NCBI RefSeq assembly: GCF_020379485.1
Contig: NC_063450.1
Span: 26,450,137-26,514,136, forward strand
DNA: 64,000 nucleotides
Direction of reading: 5' to 3'
DNA from: Brassica napus
Lineage: Eukaryota > Streptophyta > Magnoliopsida > Brassicales > Brassicaceae
Both the position numbers and the translations under genes were made by a program. Below the pieces are notes generated by a model that searched no databases, was not told where the DNA came from, and worked only from the letters and a program-made list of their open reading frames with translations. Shown in pieces: positions 12,515 through 23,306 of the stretch (its first letter is position 1; every line of letters starts with the position of its first letter).

Positions 12515-13639
12515 TTAATTCCAACTTGAATTAGAGAGATCAATTTCTTGAACTCCGATTAAGCTTCTCATTTGCTTGAACATAATCCTTGCTAATGGCT
12601 TGGTAAGGATGTCGGCCTTCTGCTCAACACCCGGCACATGCTCCACTTCGATCTGCCCGTTCTGCACACACTCACGAATGAAGTGATACTTCTTGAGTAC
12701 ATGCTTACTCCTTCCATGGAAAACTGGATTCTTGGTTAGAGCAAGGACTGATTTGTTGTCGATCCTAAGCTTGACCTTCTCGCCTTCTTTGCTTAGTATC
12801 TCACTCAACAATTCCTTGATCCATATAGCTTGCTTCGCTGCTTCTGTTGCTGCCATGAACTCTACTTCGCATGATGACAATGCAACCGTCTGCTGCTTCT
12901 GCGACGTCCAAGTAATCAATGATGAACCGTAGTAGAATGCATGTCCTGATGTGCTCTTCCCATCATCGACATCAATGTTGTGACTGCTGTCACTATAACC
13001 AACAACACTCCTTGACCCATCTCTCTTGAAGAACAGACCGTAGTTTGTTGTTCCTTTCACATACCGCAGTATGTGCTTGATGGCTTGTCCGTGAGAGTCT
13101 CTCGGATTGTGCATGTATCTGCTAAGAACACCTACTGCGTAACACATGTCGGGTCTTGTGTGAAGCAGATACCTCAGACATCGTATGATTCTTCTGAACT
13201 CTGTAGCATCTGTCTCTCGTTCATCTTCGGCTTTTGAGATCTTCAAATTCGCATCCATTGGAATTTGAGTTGCGTTACACGCTTCCATCTTTGTGTCACA
13301 CATGATTCCATGAGCATACCTCTCTTGTTTTATTCTGATTCCGTCTGCTCCTTGAATCACCTCTATGCCAATGTAGTACATTAGCTTACCTAAATATGAC
13401 ATCTCAAACTTCTTAGACATCTCCTCCTTGAATTGCCTAATCACCTTAAGCGAAGTTCCTGTCACAAATAGATCATCAACGTAGATGGCTATGATCAAGA
13501 TGTCTCCTCCTTCAGTCTTGCGGTACACTGATGGTTCCTTCGTGCACTTCTCAAATCTCATCTCCTTGAGAACCTGATCGAGTTTTACATTCCATGCCCT
13601 GGGTGTCTGGCGTAACACATGCAACCTCTTGTGTAACAC
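12515..13639 (-). pseudogene. Copia reverse transcriptase (partial) plus RNase H
   Basis: A 374-codon open frame encodes the palm and thumb of a Copia reverse transcriptase and the full RNase H. The catalytic motif YVDD lies at residues 53-56. RNase H motifs include GYSDSSHNIDVDD and the LSSCEVEFMA stretch, where Copia elements usually have LST/SxxEAEY, and the C-terminal ADILTKPL is normal. The usual N-terminal RT part (fingers, through the KARLVAKG-type motif) is absent: the frame opens at RLHVLRQTPRAWN, which in family members sits about 120 residues into the domain. This deletion makes the enzyme non-functional even though the frame is open. Confidence 0.85.
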
Positions 13640-13657
13640 ACAAACTCGATCTTCTTC

Positions 13658-13987
13658 TTATTTCTTCTCAGAACCAGTCGGTCTATCTACAAGCTCCCAT
13701 ATCTTGTTTCTTGTGATAAACTCCAACTCGTCTGCCATAGCTTCAATCCAATTTTCTTCACAAACTAGATTGAGCTCATCTGAGGCAAACTTTCCTCCTC
13801 TATCGGTGCATCCTAGATTGAACATAACTGGGGCAACCTCTCCTCCTCTATCGGTGCAACCTAGATTAAACTTAGCTGAGGCAAACTCTCCTCCTCTATC
13901 GGTGTGAAATCTTTTGAACCGATAGAATGCCTCACGATTATCTGCTGGCGTTGGTGGTGCGATTCGTCCACACAAATCTCCAAGCAA
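13658..13987 (-). pseudogene. Collapsed integrase-RT junction with a tripled TDRGGE motif
   Basis: A 109-codon frame starts in non-typical sequence, enters the integrase catalytic region at FHTDRGGEFA, repeats a 16-residue block beginning TDRGG(E/K) three times, then jumps to EENWIEAMADELEF, the start of the Copia RT region, and ELVDRPTG. Most of the integrase core, including its last catalytic residue region, is missing between the two. The repeats are exact in phase (48 bp), so the frame stays open. It has no plausible integrase activity. Confidence 0.75.
13761..13904. repeat. Three tandem 48-bp units
   Basis: CCTCCTCTATCGGTG recurs at 13794, 13842 and 13890, a strict 48-bp period. Each unit encodes the integrase D-region motif TDRGG on the minus strand. 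Confidence 0.9.
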
Positions 13988-14700
13988 TAACCCAATGGAT
14001 TTGATGTACGAACCATGGCCTTAGTCGGGAATGAATCTCTTATTTTCTTCCTTGCAAGACATGTGTCACACACGGCTTCTCTGTGTATTACACTCGGGAA
14101 TGAGTGTCTCGTTTGCTTCCATGCGAGACATGCGTTACACACGCCTTCTTCGTGTGTTACACTCGGCATTCCTACGATCATCTCATTTCTTACCATGTTG
14201 TTCATCACTCCATAGCTTATATGTCCTAGTCGAGCATGCCACCTCCATGTAGCATCTACGTCCCTGACATGTAAACACTCCGGGTAGCTTATCTCCATAG
14301 GGGTCTTGTAGAGACGGTTTGGAGATCTTTTCACACGAACTAGCAACCTTCCATGCGAATCTGTGAGCGTTAAGTAGACATCTTTCATGTTAACCTCACA
14401 TCCGTTCTCTGTTGCTTGCCCAAGACTCAATATATTGTGCTTCAGGTTGGGTATGTAGTATATGTCTTTGAGTGCCTTCTTCTCTCTAGTCATGCACACA
14501 AATGTAACCAAACCCTTTCCTACAATGTCAACACACGGTCCATCACCAAACTTCACCTTCCCTTTGGTGTTGAGATTCAAACTCGAAAAGAACTCCTTGT
14601 TTCCTGTCATGTGATTGCTCACTCCATTATCCAAATACCAGACACTTGCATTGCCTTTGTCGATATCAAGATTCTTCGGAATTACCTTATCTTCGTTCAA
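13988..14700 (-). pseudogene. Copia protease and GAG-pre-integrase zinc domain
   Basis: The minus-strand frame (open from 14700 to 13861) begins with an aspartic protease whose active site reads YLDNGVSNHMTG (Asp at residue 24), followed by ILSLGQ, the GAG-pre-integrase motif WHARLGH, and a CxxC zinc half-site. The CxxC segment is present twice in tandem (CNACLAWKQ and CDTCLARKK). After the second copy the frame reads MVRTSNPLG and then leaves Copia homology, so the integrase catalytic core is not present. It joins upstream to gag without a gap. Confidence 0.8.
14026..14163. repeat. Two tandem 69-bp units in the zinc domain
   Basis: A unit ending CACTCGG is present at 14026-14094 and 14095-14163 with moderate divergence. 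It encodes 23 residues including the CxxC pair on the minus strand. Confidence 0.85.
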
Positions 14701-15460
14701 AACACCACCTCATGTACATAGAGTGCATCAGCCTCTTCTGTCTCGTTTACGTTGGTTTCTTGATTCTTCTTTGTCTTCTCTAGACAGACAGTTGCGTAGT
14801 GACCAGACTTGTCACATCTCCAACATATCAGCTTTGAACGATTCTTCTTCGAGTTGTTATCTTCGGTGTGTGACGCACAGTTTTGGTTGTGCGACCTACC
14901 TCGACCTTTGCCTCTACAGTTCCTTCCTCTTCCTCTACCACGGGGATTCTCATAGCCCCTCTGACTATGCTCTTCATTGTTTGAAAACATCAGCTTCCCT
15001 TGGTCTTCTTTTTGAGTTTCTTCTCCTACACGCTCCTCGTACGCCTTAAGCCTTCCAACTATGTCTTCAAACCCCGTCGAGTTGAGATCTAGGACTTGCT
15101 CAAGTGATGCTACGATCTGGATATACTTGTGTCTCGGAAGACCCTTCAAGAACTTCTTGACCATTTGGATTCTTCTATGTTTTCTCCCAAAGAGGTTGCT
15201 TTGGATGATAGGCCCGATATCTTCCCCGCGAAGTCATCGACCGTATCGTTATCATCCATCTTCAACCTATCAAACTCCGTCATCAACGTCTGAAGTCTCG
15301 CCTCCCTTACACGATCAGCTCCTAGGTGTCGCGACTTGATGGCGTTCCAGATCTCTTTTGATGCGGTTTGTTCTCCCACCTGGAGAATCAAAGTCTCTGG
15401 AACAGATTGAAACAAAAGGTGCCTAGGAAAATCACTTGAACAAGATGCCATTTCTGTCAC
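14697..15460 (-). pseudogene. Copia gag with one frameshift
   Basis: The N-terminal part (15460-15146) starts with MASCSSDFPRHLL and shows the Copia gag pattern, SKEIWNAIKSRHLGADRV. The C-terminal part (15164-14697) carries a basic RGRGRGRN stretch and the nucleic-acid-binding zinc knuckle CWRCDKSGHYATVC. The two parts overlap in different frames around 15160, where loss of one A from an A-run explains the shift. Otherwise the gene is complete. Confidence 0.8.
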
Positions 15461-15916
15461 TTTTTGACATTTTCATGTGAATTTTCCTTTTAAATCAATG
15501 GTAATAACAATAAAGAATATAATGTGTTGTATTGTATATGGATTTGCCGTATGTTTATGAAATAAATCAGATTTTGTTTCATTTTTCAACTGGTTCACGT
15601 GTATATGATATGGGCCGAGTATCGACCTGAATTTTGCGATCCAGCACAAAATTTACCTTTGCTTTGAAATTCTGATTTGGCCAAGCGGTAAACCTAATGA
15701 CGTATATAATTAACAATCATTAGTAACAAGAAACAGTTAATAATTATAAAATTCTTAACATAATAAGATCATTATATTTTATTTTAACGCAATAACTAAT
15801 TAATGCTAGTTAAACGTGAGCAACTTTTTCTGGATCGATGTCTCTCTTACTAATTATATATTTAGTTGTTTGATTAAATATTATTATGAATAGTGTACTT
15901 ATATTCAGAGGAATCT
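15461..15916. other. No gene; expected 5' LTR and PBS absent
   Basis: Directly upstream of the Copia gag one expects a primer-binding site and LTR. Neither a TGGTATCAGAG-like site nor LTR sequence in the right orientation is present. The region is AT-rich with no recognised feature. Confidence 0.5.
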
Positions 15917-16095
15917 CGTTGGATAATTCCAAGCTTGTGGAAACGTAACATATTATTAGATGTTTAATATGTTAAGATAAACGTAATAAGAGAATCTAAA
16001 AATAGAAAAATAAAGTTTCTATTTAGGTTAGGTTTGTGTTTTTTATATCCCACGCGTTAAAGGGAATTGTCTTTCTTATAAATAGATATCTATCC
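15917..16095 (+). mobile_element. LTR fragment in inverted orientation
   Basis: GTTGGATAATTCCAAGCTTGTGGAAAC-type sequence matches the start of the LTR at 12505, but on the opposite strand. Similarity continues through GGTTAGGTTTGTGTTTT to a TATA-like CTTATAAATAGA near 16076-16087 and then fades. The R-U5 part is missing. It ends about 120 bp from the stop codon of the ERF gene. Confidence 0.7.
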
Positions 16096-16214
16096 ATCGT
16101 CAATTCTCTCCAAGCAACAAAGAATTTGAAAAAGTATAACTACACAAGGGTAAACTAACTAATACATCAAAAGAATTTAAAAATGATAAAAATATATATA
16201 GTCTGACCGTCGGA

Positions 16215-16886
16215 TCAACTGAAACTCCAAAGCGGAATATCAGCATCTTCGTAGAAGTACTGATCATTGACCATATTCATAGTCGAATTCAGTTCAGGGT
16301 AGTAATCAAACGGAGCTCCATCACCGAAGAATAACATTTCATGATGTTCACCATCATACCATGATGATGATGTATCCATCAAAGACACATGACAGTCCAC
16401 CAAAGGCCCTATCAAAGACTGCATGCCATCATCATCATGCTGCTGATCATGATCGGGCGGTGACGAGACGGCTGACGAAATACAAGGGGAAAAAAGGTCA
16501 AATGAGTTGTTGGCAGCTTGAGCCGCAATTCTTTTGATAGATTTCGGGGACAAAATGGTACTTTCGTCTAATAGAAAATGAGAAGAAGAATAAGAAGTGG
16601 GGAAGTTGAGATTGGCTTGAGGGCCTTTGAGACACAAAAGTGCAACATCGTAAGCCCTAGCTGCTACCTTAGCTGTTGAGTAAGAGCCTAGCCAAAGCCT
16701 TGTCTTTTGGTTTGGTGCCCTAATCTCAGACACCCATGATCCCCAACTTCTCATCCTCACTCCTTTGTACTTCTTAATCTTATTCTTCTTGCTCTTACAC
16801 GAAGACGAAGATGAAGAATGAGATGGTGAAGTCAAAGACATGTCCTTCTTGGAGCTGGTTTGGATCTTAGGTTCTTGTTTCACCAT
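16215..16886 (-). CDS. ERF012: AP2/ERF transcription factor, ERF012 (DREB26)-like
   Basis: A 223-codon single-exon frame encodes a nuclear DNA-binding protein. A Ser-rich, Lys-rich N-terminus (SKKNKIKK, a possible nuclear localisation signal) leads to one AP2 domain at about residues 40-97: [27 protein letters not shown] and [11 protein letters not shown] are all canonical. The C-terminus is acidic and ends [11 protein letters not shown]. The intronless form, the domain sequence and this tail match the DREB-type group II factors around Arabidopsis ERF012; which Brassica paralogue it is cannot be told. In [16 protein letters not shown], Lys-Val replaces the usual Glu-Ala of the family, a possible helix change. 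The first ATG fits the family start. It is the only host gene here that looks intact. Confidence 0.88.
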   Translation of the reverse strand: MVKQEPKIQTSSKKDMSLTSPSHSSSSSSCKSKKNKIKKYKGVRMRSWGSWVSEIRAPNQKTRLWLGSYSTAKVAARAYDVALLCLKGPQANLNFPTSYSSSHFLLDESTILSPKSIKRIAAQAANNSFDLFSPCISSAVSSPPDHDQQHDDDGMQSLIGPLVDCHVSLMDTSSSWYDGEHHEMLFFGDGAPFDYYPELNSTMNMVNDQYFYEDADIPLWSFS

Positions 16887-18002
16887 GGTGTAATGTTGTT
16901 GCCGTAGCCCGTAGGTTACTTAGACTGGTTGGACAACGATGTATTGATCAAGTGATGAAGATATTGTTCTTGAGTTTTGTGTTGTTATGTATAGCTATTT
17001 TTGGATAAGTGTTAATGTGAGGTATTATATTGAGAGATGATATGGGAGACGAAGAATGAAATATTATTTATAGACATAAATCTAAAAAATAGAGTCAAAT
17101 GTAATATGGTACGGTTTCATGCATATAAATGTGACACTGGTGGTGCATGCATGACAGGTGTTTTTCTTCTCATAGCAAATTGTTAAATGTAGCATTTTTC
17201 TTTTTATCATAGCAATTAGCAAATTGTTCATTAACATTAAGACAAACTTGTTCCTTTCTCATTTATAAATAAAATGAAATTATATTTTTGGGATCTTATT
17301 ATTAATTCGAATTTGGATTCATTATATATGTGATGCATGTTAAGGCTTCGCACTGCACTAGGGTTCGAAGAATGAACCTGAACATGGCCTTCTTTTAACC
17401 TTTTTCTAGTTCTGCATCTTCTTATTAAAAATTCGAATGTTAAATTAAAATATAATTAACAAATCATCTTGGAATTTAGAGAAAAATATGTATATATAAA
17501 GATACCAATCACTATCAGTTATATGCCATCACGTAGACATCTGTCAATTGGTTATATATACCAAAGATACCGATTTGTATTGTTACCGTCAGAATTGACA
17601 TTTGTTAAAAATGTAAATTACCTATTTAGAGTCAATATTGTTAGGAATAGTTGCTTAGGAGCGTATAATAGTTAATAACCGTACGGAAGCCACTTGATGA
17701 GCAAAACGAGGGGTGATTCTGAAATGCAATATTTTTCTTTAATACTAGTAGTATTGACTATACTTATGTCAGGAGATTACACATTACAGCTACGTTTTAA
17801 CGCGTTAAGTCATATGCAATCTTTCCAAGAAAGAGACCGCATTGCTCTATGTTTTATTCTCAAACGATTCAACTATTGCATTTAATCTTTAGTTACTCTC
17901 CCTGATTACCGTATCACACGCTTGTTTTAAAAAAAAAAAGAAAATTGACAGTAAAATCTCCCAACGTGCACATAATAAATGTTATTTCTTGCATAGTAAA
18001 AT
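16887..18002. other. ERF upstream region and intergenic DNA
   Basis: It contains the probable ERF promoter (see TATA box) and AT-rich DNA beyond it. Small frames at 17469-17885 show no family features. Confidence 0.5.
17063..17075 (-). promoter_or_regulatory. Putative TATA box of the ERF gene
   Basis: The minus-strand sequence TCTATAAATAATA lies about 180 bp upstream of the ATG, a normal distance for a plant TATA box with a 5' UTR of about 150 nt. No transcript data are available to confirm it. Confidence 0.5.
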
Positions 18003-18554
18003 CTCTCTCTGTTCCTAAATATAAGACGTTCCAAAAAAATTTGATATTCCAATATATATAATGTTTTTCAATTTTCTAGGTAATTTTTATTTTATTAAAA
18101 ACTGTGTAACCAATCATATTTAGGATCCGATTGGTAACGGTTGTAGCTTTAAAATTTTTACTGTATAAAAAAATTTGTAGATTTTTTGCTGTGGCTTTAG
18201 ATTTTAGTGCTGTAGAATTTTATGGAAAGCACTAAAAAATTGCTTTGGATATTTGGCTCTGCAGAGGACTTGTACAGCTGTAGGTTATTTCAAGAGCTGT
18301 GGTTTCAAAAAAAAATTTAAAGTTTGATTGCCCTGAATTTGGTGCTGTAGAAATAAATAGGGCTGTGGAGAGCATCTACAGCAACTACCAATCATCCCCT
18401 TAATAATCTATTTTGTAATTGGTTGAAAACAATTATTTTATAGTTTTAATGATACTTTCTAGACAAAAAAATAATTTTCTTAATATGTATGTTTTTTCTT
18501 AAACATCTTATATTTAGGAACATATCCAATATTTAGGAACAGAAGAGAAGAGAG
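18003..18554. mobile_element. Stowaway-like MITE (outer)
   Basis: The left end CTCTCTCTGTTCCTAAATATAAGA and the reverse complement of the right end, CTCTTCTGTTCCTAAATATT, match, as do internal AACCAATCA and TGATTGG-type arms. This is the layout of the abundant crucifer Stowaway-type MITEs whose ends read CTCTGTTYC...ATATAAGA. The TA duplication is clear only on the right. A second element interrupts it. Confidence 0.65.
18123..18400. mobile_element. MITE nested in the Stowaway-like element
   Basis: GGATCCGATTGGTAACGGTTGTAG at the left and the reverse complement GGGATGATTGGTAGTTGCTGTAG at the right form imperfect inverted repeats. The interior repeats GCTGTGG, GCTGTAG and GCTTTGG motifs. No exact target duplication was found. 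Removing it would bring the halves of the outer MITE together. Confidence 0.6.
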
Positions 18555-19423
18555 TATATTTTACTTAATTATTTTACTAGATGATACGACCTTGTCTAAG
18601 CTTTTGATAATGGGTTCAGATCTTTCCAAAACAGATAAAAGACTAAAAATAAAACATTTCATCCACGGATTACACTCTAAAGTTGGTGATGGATAGATAA
18701 TTTTGACCGGAATAACCAAGTGATTGACGTGTAGGATACACAAAAGGCCCTAAATGATGATTGCTCTTCAAACTGTGAGTATATTACCCTACGTGGTTAA
18801 GAAGATTTGTTTCGGAGATCCTCTTTTTGCAAACGTTACAATGTTAATAAACAAGAGATTCAATAAGTTTAAGGAAGATTTTGTTATTAAAAAGTATCAA
18901 AGTCCAAAGTAGGAATGTTTTTAAGTTTGCATGACAACTTGGTATTGAATAACATTTTTTACTACCATGGCTTGTGACTTTGTTACAACTTACGCGTAAA
19001 CAACAGATATACATTTGATAACCATAAAATGATAAGAAATGAAAAGGAGGAGCCAAAATAGCGAAGAGTGAAGTCAGAAGAGTGTGAGAGATGGTGATGA
19101 TGCTCAGAAATTGATAAAAGATTACAGCTGTTCTCACTCAGTCTTTTTGCTACTCGTTACCCAAATCCAAACCGCGTTGTCTATCGTCACACTCACATCT
19201 TTAAAAAACATTGTTTGAGTTATGAGTTATGAGTTATGAGTTTAGAAAACAAATGATATCTTAATTCCGGATTGCTTTTGAAATATATTTTTATATCAAA
19301 AGAAAAATTTCTATCTTAAAAGAAAAAACAAGTGACGATGTCAGAATCACAATATAACATGTCCTTAGATTATATGATACATACGGAATTGCAAACAATG
19401 ATAAATTTTCCAATGAAAAAATC
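18555..19423. other. Intergenic; GAGTTAT microsatellite
   Basis: No gene recognised. GAGTTAT is repeated three times at about 19218-19240. Confidence 0.5.
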
Positions 19424-19908
19424 TACGCCTGGGATTTGTCCGAACCGAATGGGCCGAACCGGACCGAACCGGTTTTTTTTCGGTTTTCGGTTCGGTTCGG
19501 TTTTCAATTCGGGTCAATTCGGTATGGTTTTGAAAATTAATTTGGTTTTCGGTTCGGTTCGGTTTGGTTTTTGATTTTCAAAAAAAAAAAAATTTAAAAA
19601 CCGAAAATAACCAAAAACCCGAACCGAAAATAACCGAATAACCCAAAAATAACCGAATTTAAACGAAATAACCGAATTTAACCGAAAATATCCGAATATT
19701 TTGGAAAAATTATACCAAAATTAACCGAAAATTTAAAAATTCGGTTATTTTCGGAAATAAAATTGAAAACCGAAATAAACCGATAACCGAACCGAACCGA
19801 ACCGAAATTTCATTCGGTTTATTTCGGAATTTTTTTAAAAAACTTCGGTTAACCAAAAACCAACGGTTCGGTTCGGTTCGATTTCGGAAAACCGAAGTCG
19901 CATGGCTA
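19424..19908. mobile_element. hAT-type MITE full of CCGAAC repeats
   Basis: The element is flanked by the exact 8-bp duplication AAAAAATC (19416-19423 and 19909-19916), the hAT target size. Its ends TACGCCTGGGA and, reversed, TAGCCATGCGA are short imperfect inverted repeats. Nearly all of the interior consists of CCGAAC/GTTCGG and AACCGAA units in both orientations, so the whole unit can fold back on itself. Confidence 0.75.
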
Positions 19909-20095
19909 AAAAAATCACTCGTTTACAGTTTCCAATTTGCTACAGATCGTCCCATCACTAAGAAACGATGTATATATATATATCAACCATTTTGCTGTGG
20001 CAAACTTAGAAATATGTAAGGTTTCACACAAATAAATCATAACCAATCGTTTGAAATGAATGCTCCACAAAACCGTAATAACGACCAAACATAGG

Positions 20096-22103
20096 CACTA
20101 CGAGAAACACACAATTTTAACGACGAAAAATAACGAGAAAAATAAATTTTCGTAAAATTTCGTCGTTTTCTTACGCGGAAAAAACAAATCGACGTAATTT
20201 CGTCGTAAAATAATAACAATAAAGTTTTGTCGTAAAAACGACGCAATTTAACGTGCTTTTACGAGGAAACAAGGTTTCGTCGTAAATTAGACGTAGATAT
20301 AACAAGGAATTTACGACGAAATGTTTTACATTTATTTAGAGTTGATATCTCGAGTGCACCAACTTTTTAGTTGTAAACACGTTTTTTGTTTCAGTTAGCT
20401 AACTATATTTCCTCGTAAATTCCTAGTAAAATTTCACCTACCAATTTCGAAAATTTCCTATAAATATGTCCTTTGTGTTTCATTTGAAACACACCACAAA
20501 GAAAAAAAACTAAAAACGTGAAAGAAAAAAAAAATGTCGGGTGATAGGAATATTTTCGAGTTGTGGAGATGGATGTATACACACAGAGATGCTAACGGGA
20601 GAGTGACAAAAGAATATCTCGAAGGGCTGGAGACATTTATGCATCAAACCGATTCTACACCGCTCGTCTAGGAAAGCGGTAATATGTTTTGTTCTTGTCG
20701 AAAATGCAACAATTCAAAATTGACAACTCGTGAAAATGTATGGAAGCATTTAATATATAGAGGTTTCACGCCACGTTACTATATCTGGTTTCAACATGGA
20801 TAATGTTATAATTATGTGAATGAAGCTAGTAGTAGTAATAGCAATTTTCAGGATGAACCGGTTGATCATTTGCATAATGAACATCGTTACCATCAGGAGG
20901 AGCAGATGATAGATTATGATAGGGTTCATGATATAGTAACTGATGCATTTGCAGTTTTATGATGAAGTTGAAGAACCTAACATAGATGCAAATTTTTTTT
21001 ATGAAATGTTAGATGATGCGAATCAGCCAATTTACAGTGGTTGTAGAGAATGTCTCTCTAAATTGTCGTTGGCTGATAGAATGATGAATATTAAAACTGA
21101 TCACAATCTACCTGAAAGTTGCATGGATGCAAGGGCAGACTTGTTTAAAGAGTATTTACCGGAATACAATGTGTCTGTTGATTCTTATTATGGGATTCAG
21201 AAACTGGTTTATAGTCTTGGGTTGCCTTCGGAGATAATAGACGTTTGCATTTACAATTGCATGATCTACTGGGGAGATGATGAGAAGTTAGAAGAATGTC
21301 GATTCTGCAAGAAGCCACGATTCAAACCGCAAGGACGATGACGTAATAGGGTACCGTACCAAAGGATGTGGTACCTACCAATTACAGATATATTGAAAAG
21401 ATTGTACCAATCTGAGCAGACTGCTAGAGGGATGAGATGGCATGCCGAGCATACTCAGACGGATGGTGAGATGACTCATCCATCAGATGCAATAGCTTGG
21501 AAACATTTTAACAAAGTACATCCAGATTTCACTAGCAATAGCTGAAATGTGTATCTTGGATTATGCACAGATGGATTTAGTCCATTTGGAATGTCAGGGA
21601 GACAATATTCATTGTGGCCAGTCTTTCTTACGCCATACAACCTTCCACCGGAGATGTGCATGCAACATGAGTTTCTATTCTTGACCATATTAATACATGG
21701 TCCAAAACATCCAAAAAAGTCTCTGGATGTTTTTCTACAACCACTGATAAAAGAATTGAAAGATTTGTGGTCAACAGGGGTGAGGACGTATGATTGCTTA
21801 ACGAAAACGAATTTTACGATGCGAGCGATACTTTTGTGGACCATAAGTGACTTTCCTGCTTATGGGATGTTGTCTGGATGGACTACACATGAGAGATTAT
21901 CTTGTCCATATTGTAATGGAATGACAAATGTGTGTCAATTGAAGAATGGTAGGAAGACAAGTTGGTTTGATTGTCACCGTCGATTTATTTCCATCAACCA
22001 TTCGTACCAAAGAAACAAGACATCGTTTAGGCATAAAAGGGTTGTGAGAGACACTCCTCCTCCATATTTAACTGGAGAGCAAATTGAAGCGCAAATTGAT
22101 TAC
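20096..22103 (+). mobile_element. 5' half of an En/Spm (CACTA) transposon
   Basis: The element opens with CACTACGAGAAACAC, preceded by AGG. The next 250 bp carry many copies of TTTCGTCGTAAA and its reverse complement, the subterminal transposase-binding type repeats of crucifer CACTA elements. The transposase gene starts at 20534. The element breaks off in mid-gene at about 22103, where Copia gag sequence begins on the opposite strand. The matching 3' half appears to be the minus-strand piece at 25357-43038. Confidence 0.85.
20534..22103 (+). pseudogene. CACTA transposase TNPD/TNP2, N-terminal half
   Basis: The ATG at 20534 starts MSGDRNIFELWRWMY, the N-terminal transposase-associated domain, with CSCRKCNN as part of a zinc-binding motif. 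After a frameshift near 20943 the protein continues through NIDANFFYEMLDDAN and the zinc pair CRFCKKPRFK, and from 21549 through the Transposase_21 domain (LGLCTDGFSPFGMSG, LPPEMCMQ, LSCPYCNG) to YLTGEQIEAQIDY. Interruptions include TAG at 20669 (CAG changed), a TAA near 20802, TGA after 21338 and TGA at about 21543 (both in place of CGA). The gene stops abruptly where the element is broken. Confidence 0.85.
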
Positions 22104-22858
22104 CGTCTTATTGGTCTTTCTTGAAAAACCGACACTCCGACTTCATGTGGCCCGGCTTGCCACAATAGTTGCAGGTAACTCTCGGAAATGACTTGGATCT
22201 TCTTCAGGATTGGTCTCGTCTTCTGCTTCTGTTGTGTACACGAGTCTCTTCTTCATTTAGCTTCTGAGTAAGAAATCGAACCTCGCTCCTTCCTCCGACC
22301 TTCTTCATTTAGAAGGCTATCACTGACGGTATCCATGGTAAGCTTTCCCTCCGGTGCTGAATTGCTTAGAGTGACAACTAGCGTATCCCAACTCTCTGGA
22401 AGTGAACTGATGAGTAAAAGGGCTTGCATTTCATGTTCAACCTTCATACCAACTTTGTTTAGCTGATTTCCGAGCCGCTTGAAATTGTTCAAGTTCTCCA
22501 TCATGCTCTGTTCATCCTTGTACTCCAACTTTACAAACTGTCGAACAAGAAGAGCTTTGTTACGAGGCGTTTCCTTTTGAATCATAGATTCAAGTTTTGT
22601 CCATAATTCAAAAGTATTTGTGTAGGTAGCGACATGTTCAAAGAGGGATCGGTCGGCGTACTTACGGATCACAGGAACCGCCTTAATACTAAAAATCTCC
22701 TATGCTTTGTCATCCTTTCCCTCCGGCTTATCTTTCATGATGATGGGCTCATGCAAATCCTTGCAATAAAGGTGATCTTCCATCGTCGGTTTCCAATAAA
22801 AGAAGTTGTCTGTCGTGAGTTTGAACATGTCACATTCAAAGGTAACGGTAGCCTCCAT
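22102..22858 (-). pseudogene. Gag of a second Copia element (inverted part)
   Basis: The minus-strand frame starts MEATVTFECDMFKL at 22858 and runs through the Copia gag core (LWTKLESMIQKETPRNKALL, LISSLPESWDTLV) to the zinc knuckle CNYCGKPGHMKSEC and FFKKDQ near 22110. A frameshift lies near 22690 and a stop near the C-terminal end. Coding homology ends within a few bases of the CACTA sequence. The remaining pol of the same family is on the plus strand at 49004-52031. Confidence 0.82.
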
Positions 22859-22895
22859 CTTCGCTTCTTCAAAGATAAAAGTATATGAGGCCAGA

Positions 22896-23244
22896 TGTTG
22901 GAAAAAATAACCGAATAATGTTTTCTTCAAGAGGTTAAGATGGAAAGTGGACAGCTAATGTTAAAGATAGCCTTCTTGTTTTGGGAAAGAGATTTTCTAC
23001 TAAAGCTTGTATTTAGAGATTTTTCTTAAATTCTCTTGGAACTCTTCCGAAATGTATTTATCTTTAATGTTTTGTCTTTTTTTGCTTGAATCAAGCACCT
23101 CTATTTGTACTAGTGAAATTAGTTCTAGAATACTCTCTTGATCATATCTACAATTTCTTCTATGTACCTCTTCTTCTTGGGCTTTTTGGGCCAAAGCTTA
23201 ATTGTTATTTTGATTATTCTTGGACTAATGAGGGAGACCAAACA
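22896..23244 (-). mobile_element. 5' LTR of the second Copia element (inverted part)
   Basis: On the minus strand it starts TGTTTGGTCTCCC at 23244 and ends ...TTTTTTCCAACA at 22896; it is 349 bp long and clearly homologous to the plus-strand 3' LTR at 52046-52411. TCTGGCCTCATA just inside the LTR is a decayed form of the initiator-tRNA primer site (TGGTATCAGAG). Gag follows 38 bp later. Confidence 0.85.
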
Positions 23245-23306
23245 TTTTGGTACATATATATATATGCACTTACCACTAATATAATAATCATTTTTGGTTA
23301 ACCATG

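Larger units (their letters stand above)
12177..15460 (-). mobile_element. Internally deleted Copia element, 5' LTR missing
   Basis: In minus-strand order the element has gag (15460-14697), protease and GAG-pre-integrase (14700 down), a collapsed integrase region, a reverse transcriptase lacking its N-terminal part, RNase H (to 12515), a polypurine tract and a 329-bp 3' LTR. No primer-binding site or 5' LTR follows upstream of gag; instead an inverted LTR piece lies at 15917-16095. The element is therefore rearranged as well as decayed and cannot be autonomous. Confidence 0.85.

Noticed and set aside
18115..18410. 8-bp hAT duplication around the nested MITE
   Set aside because: No matching 8-mer could be aligned at the two ends, so its superfamily is left open.
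18844..19137. 97-codon minus-strand frame with a hydrophobic start and several Cys
   Set aside because: No recognisable family or conserved Cys spacing, in AT-rich intergenic DNA; most likely chance.
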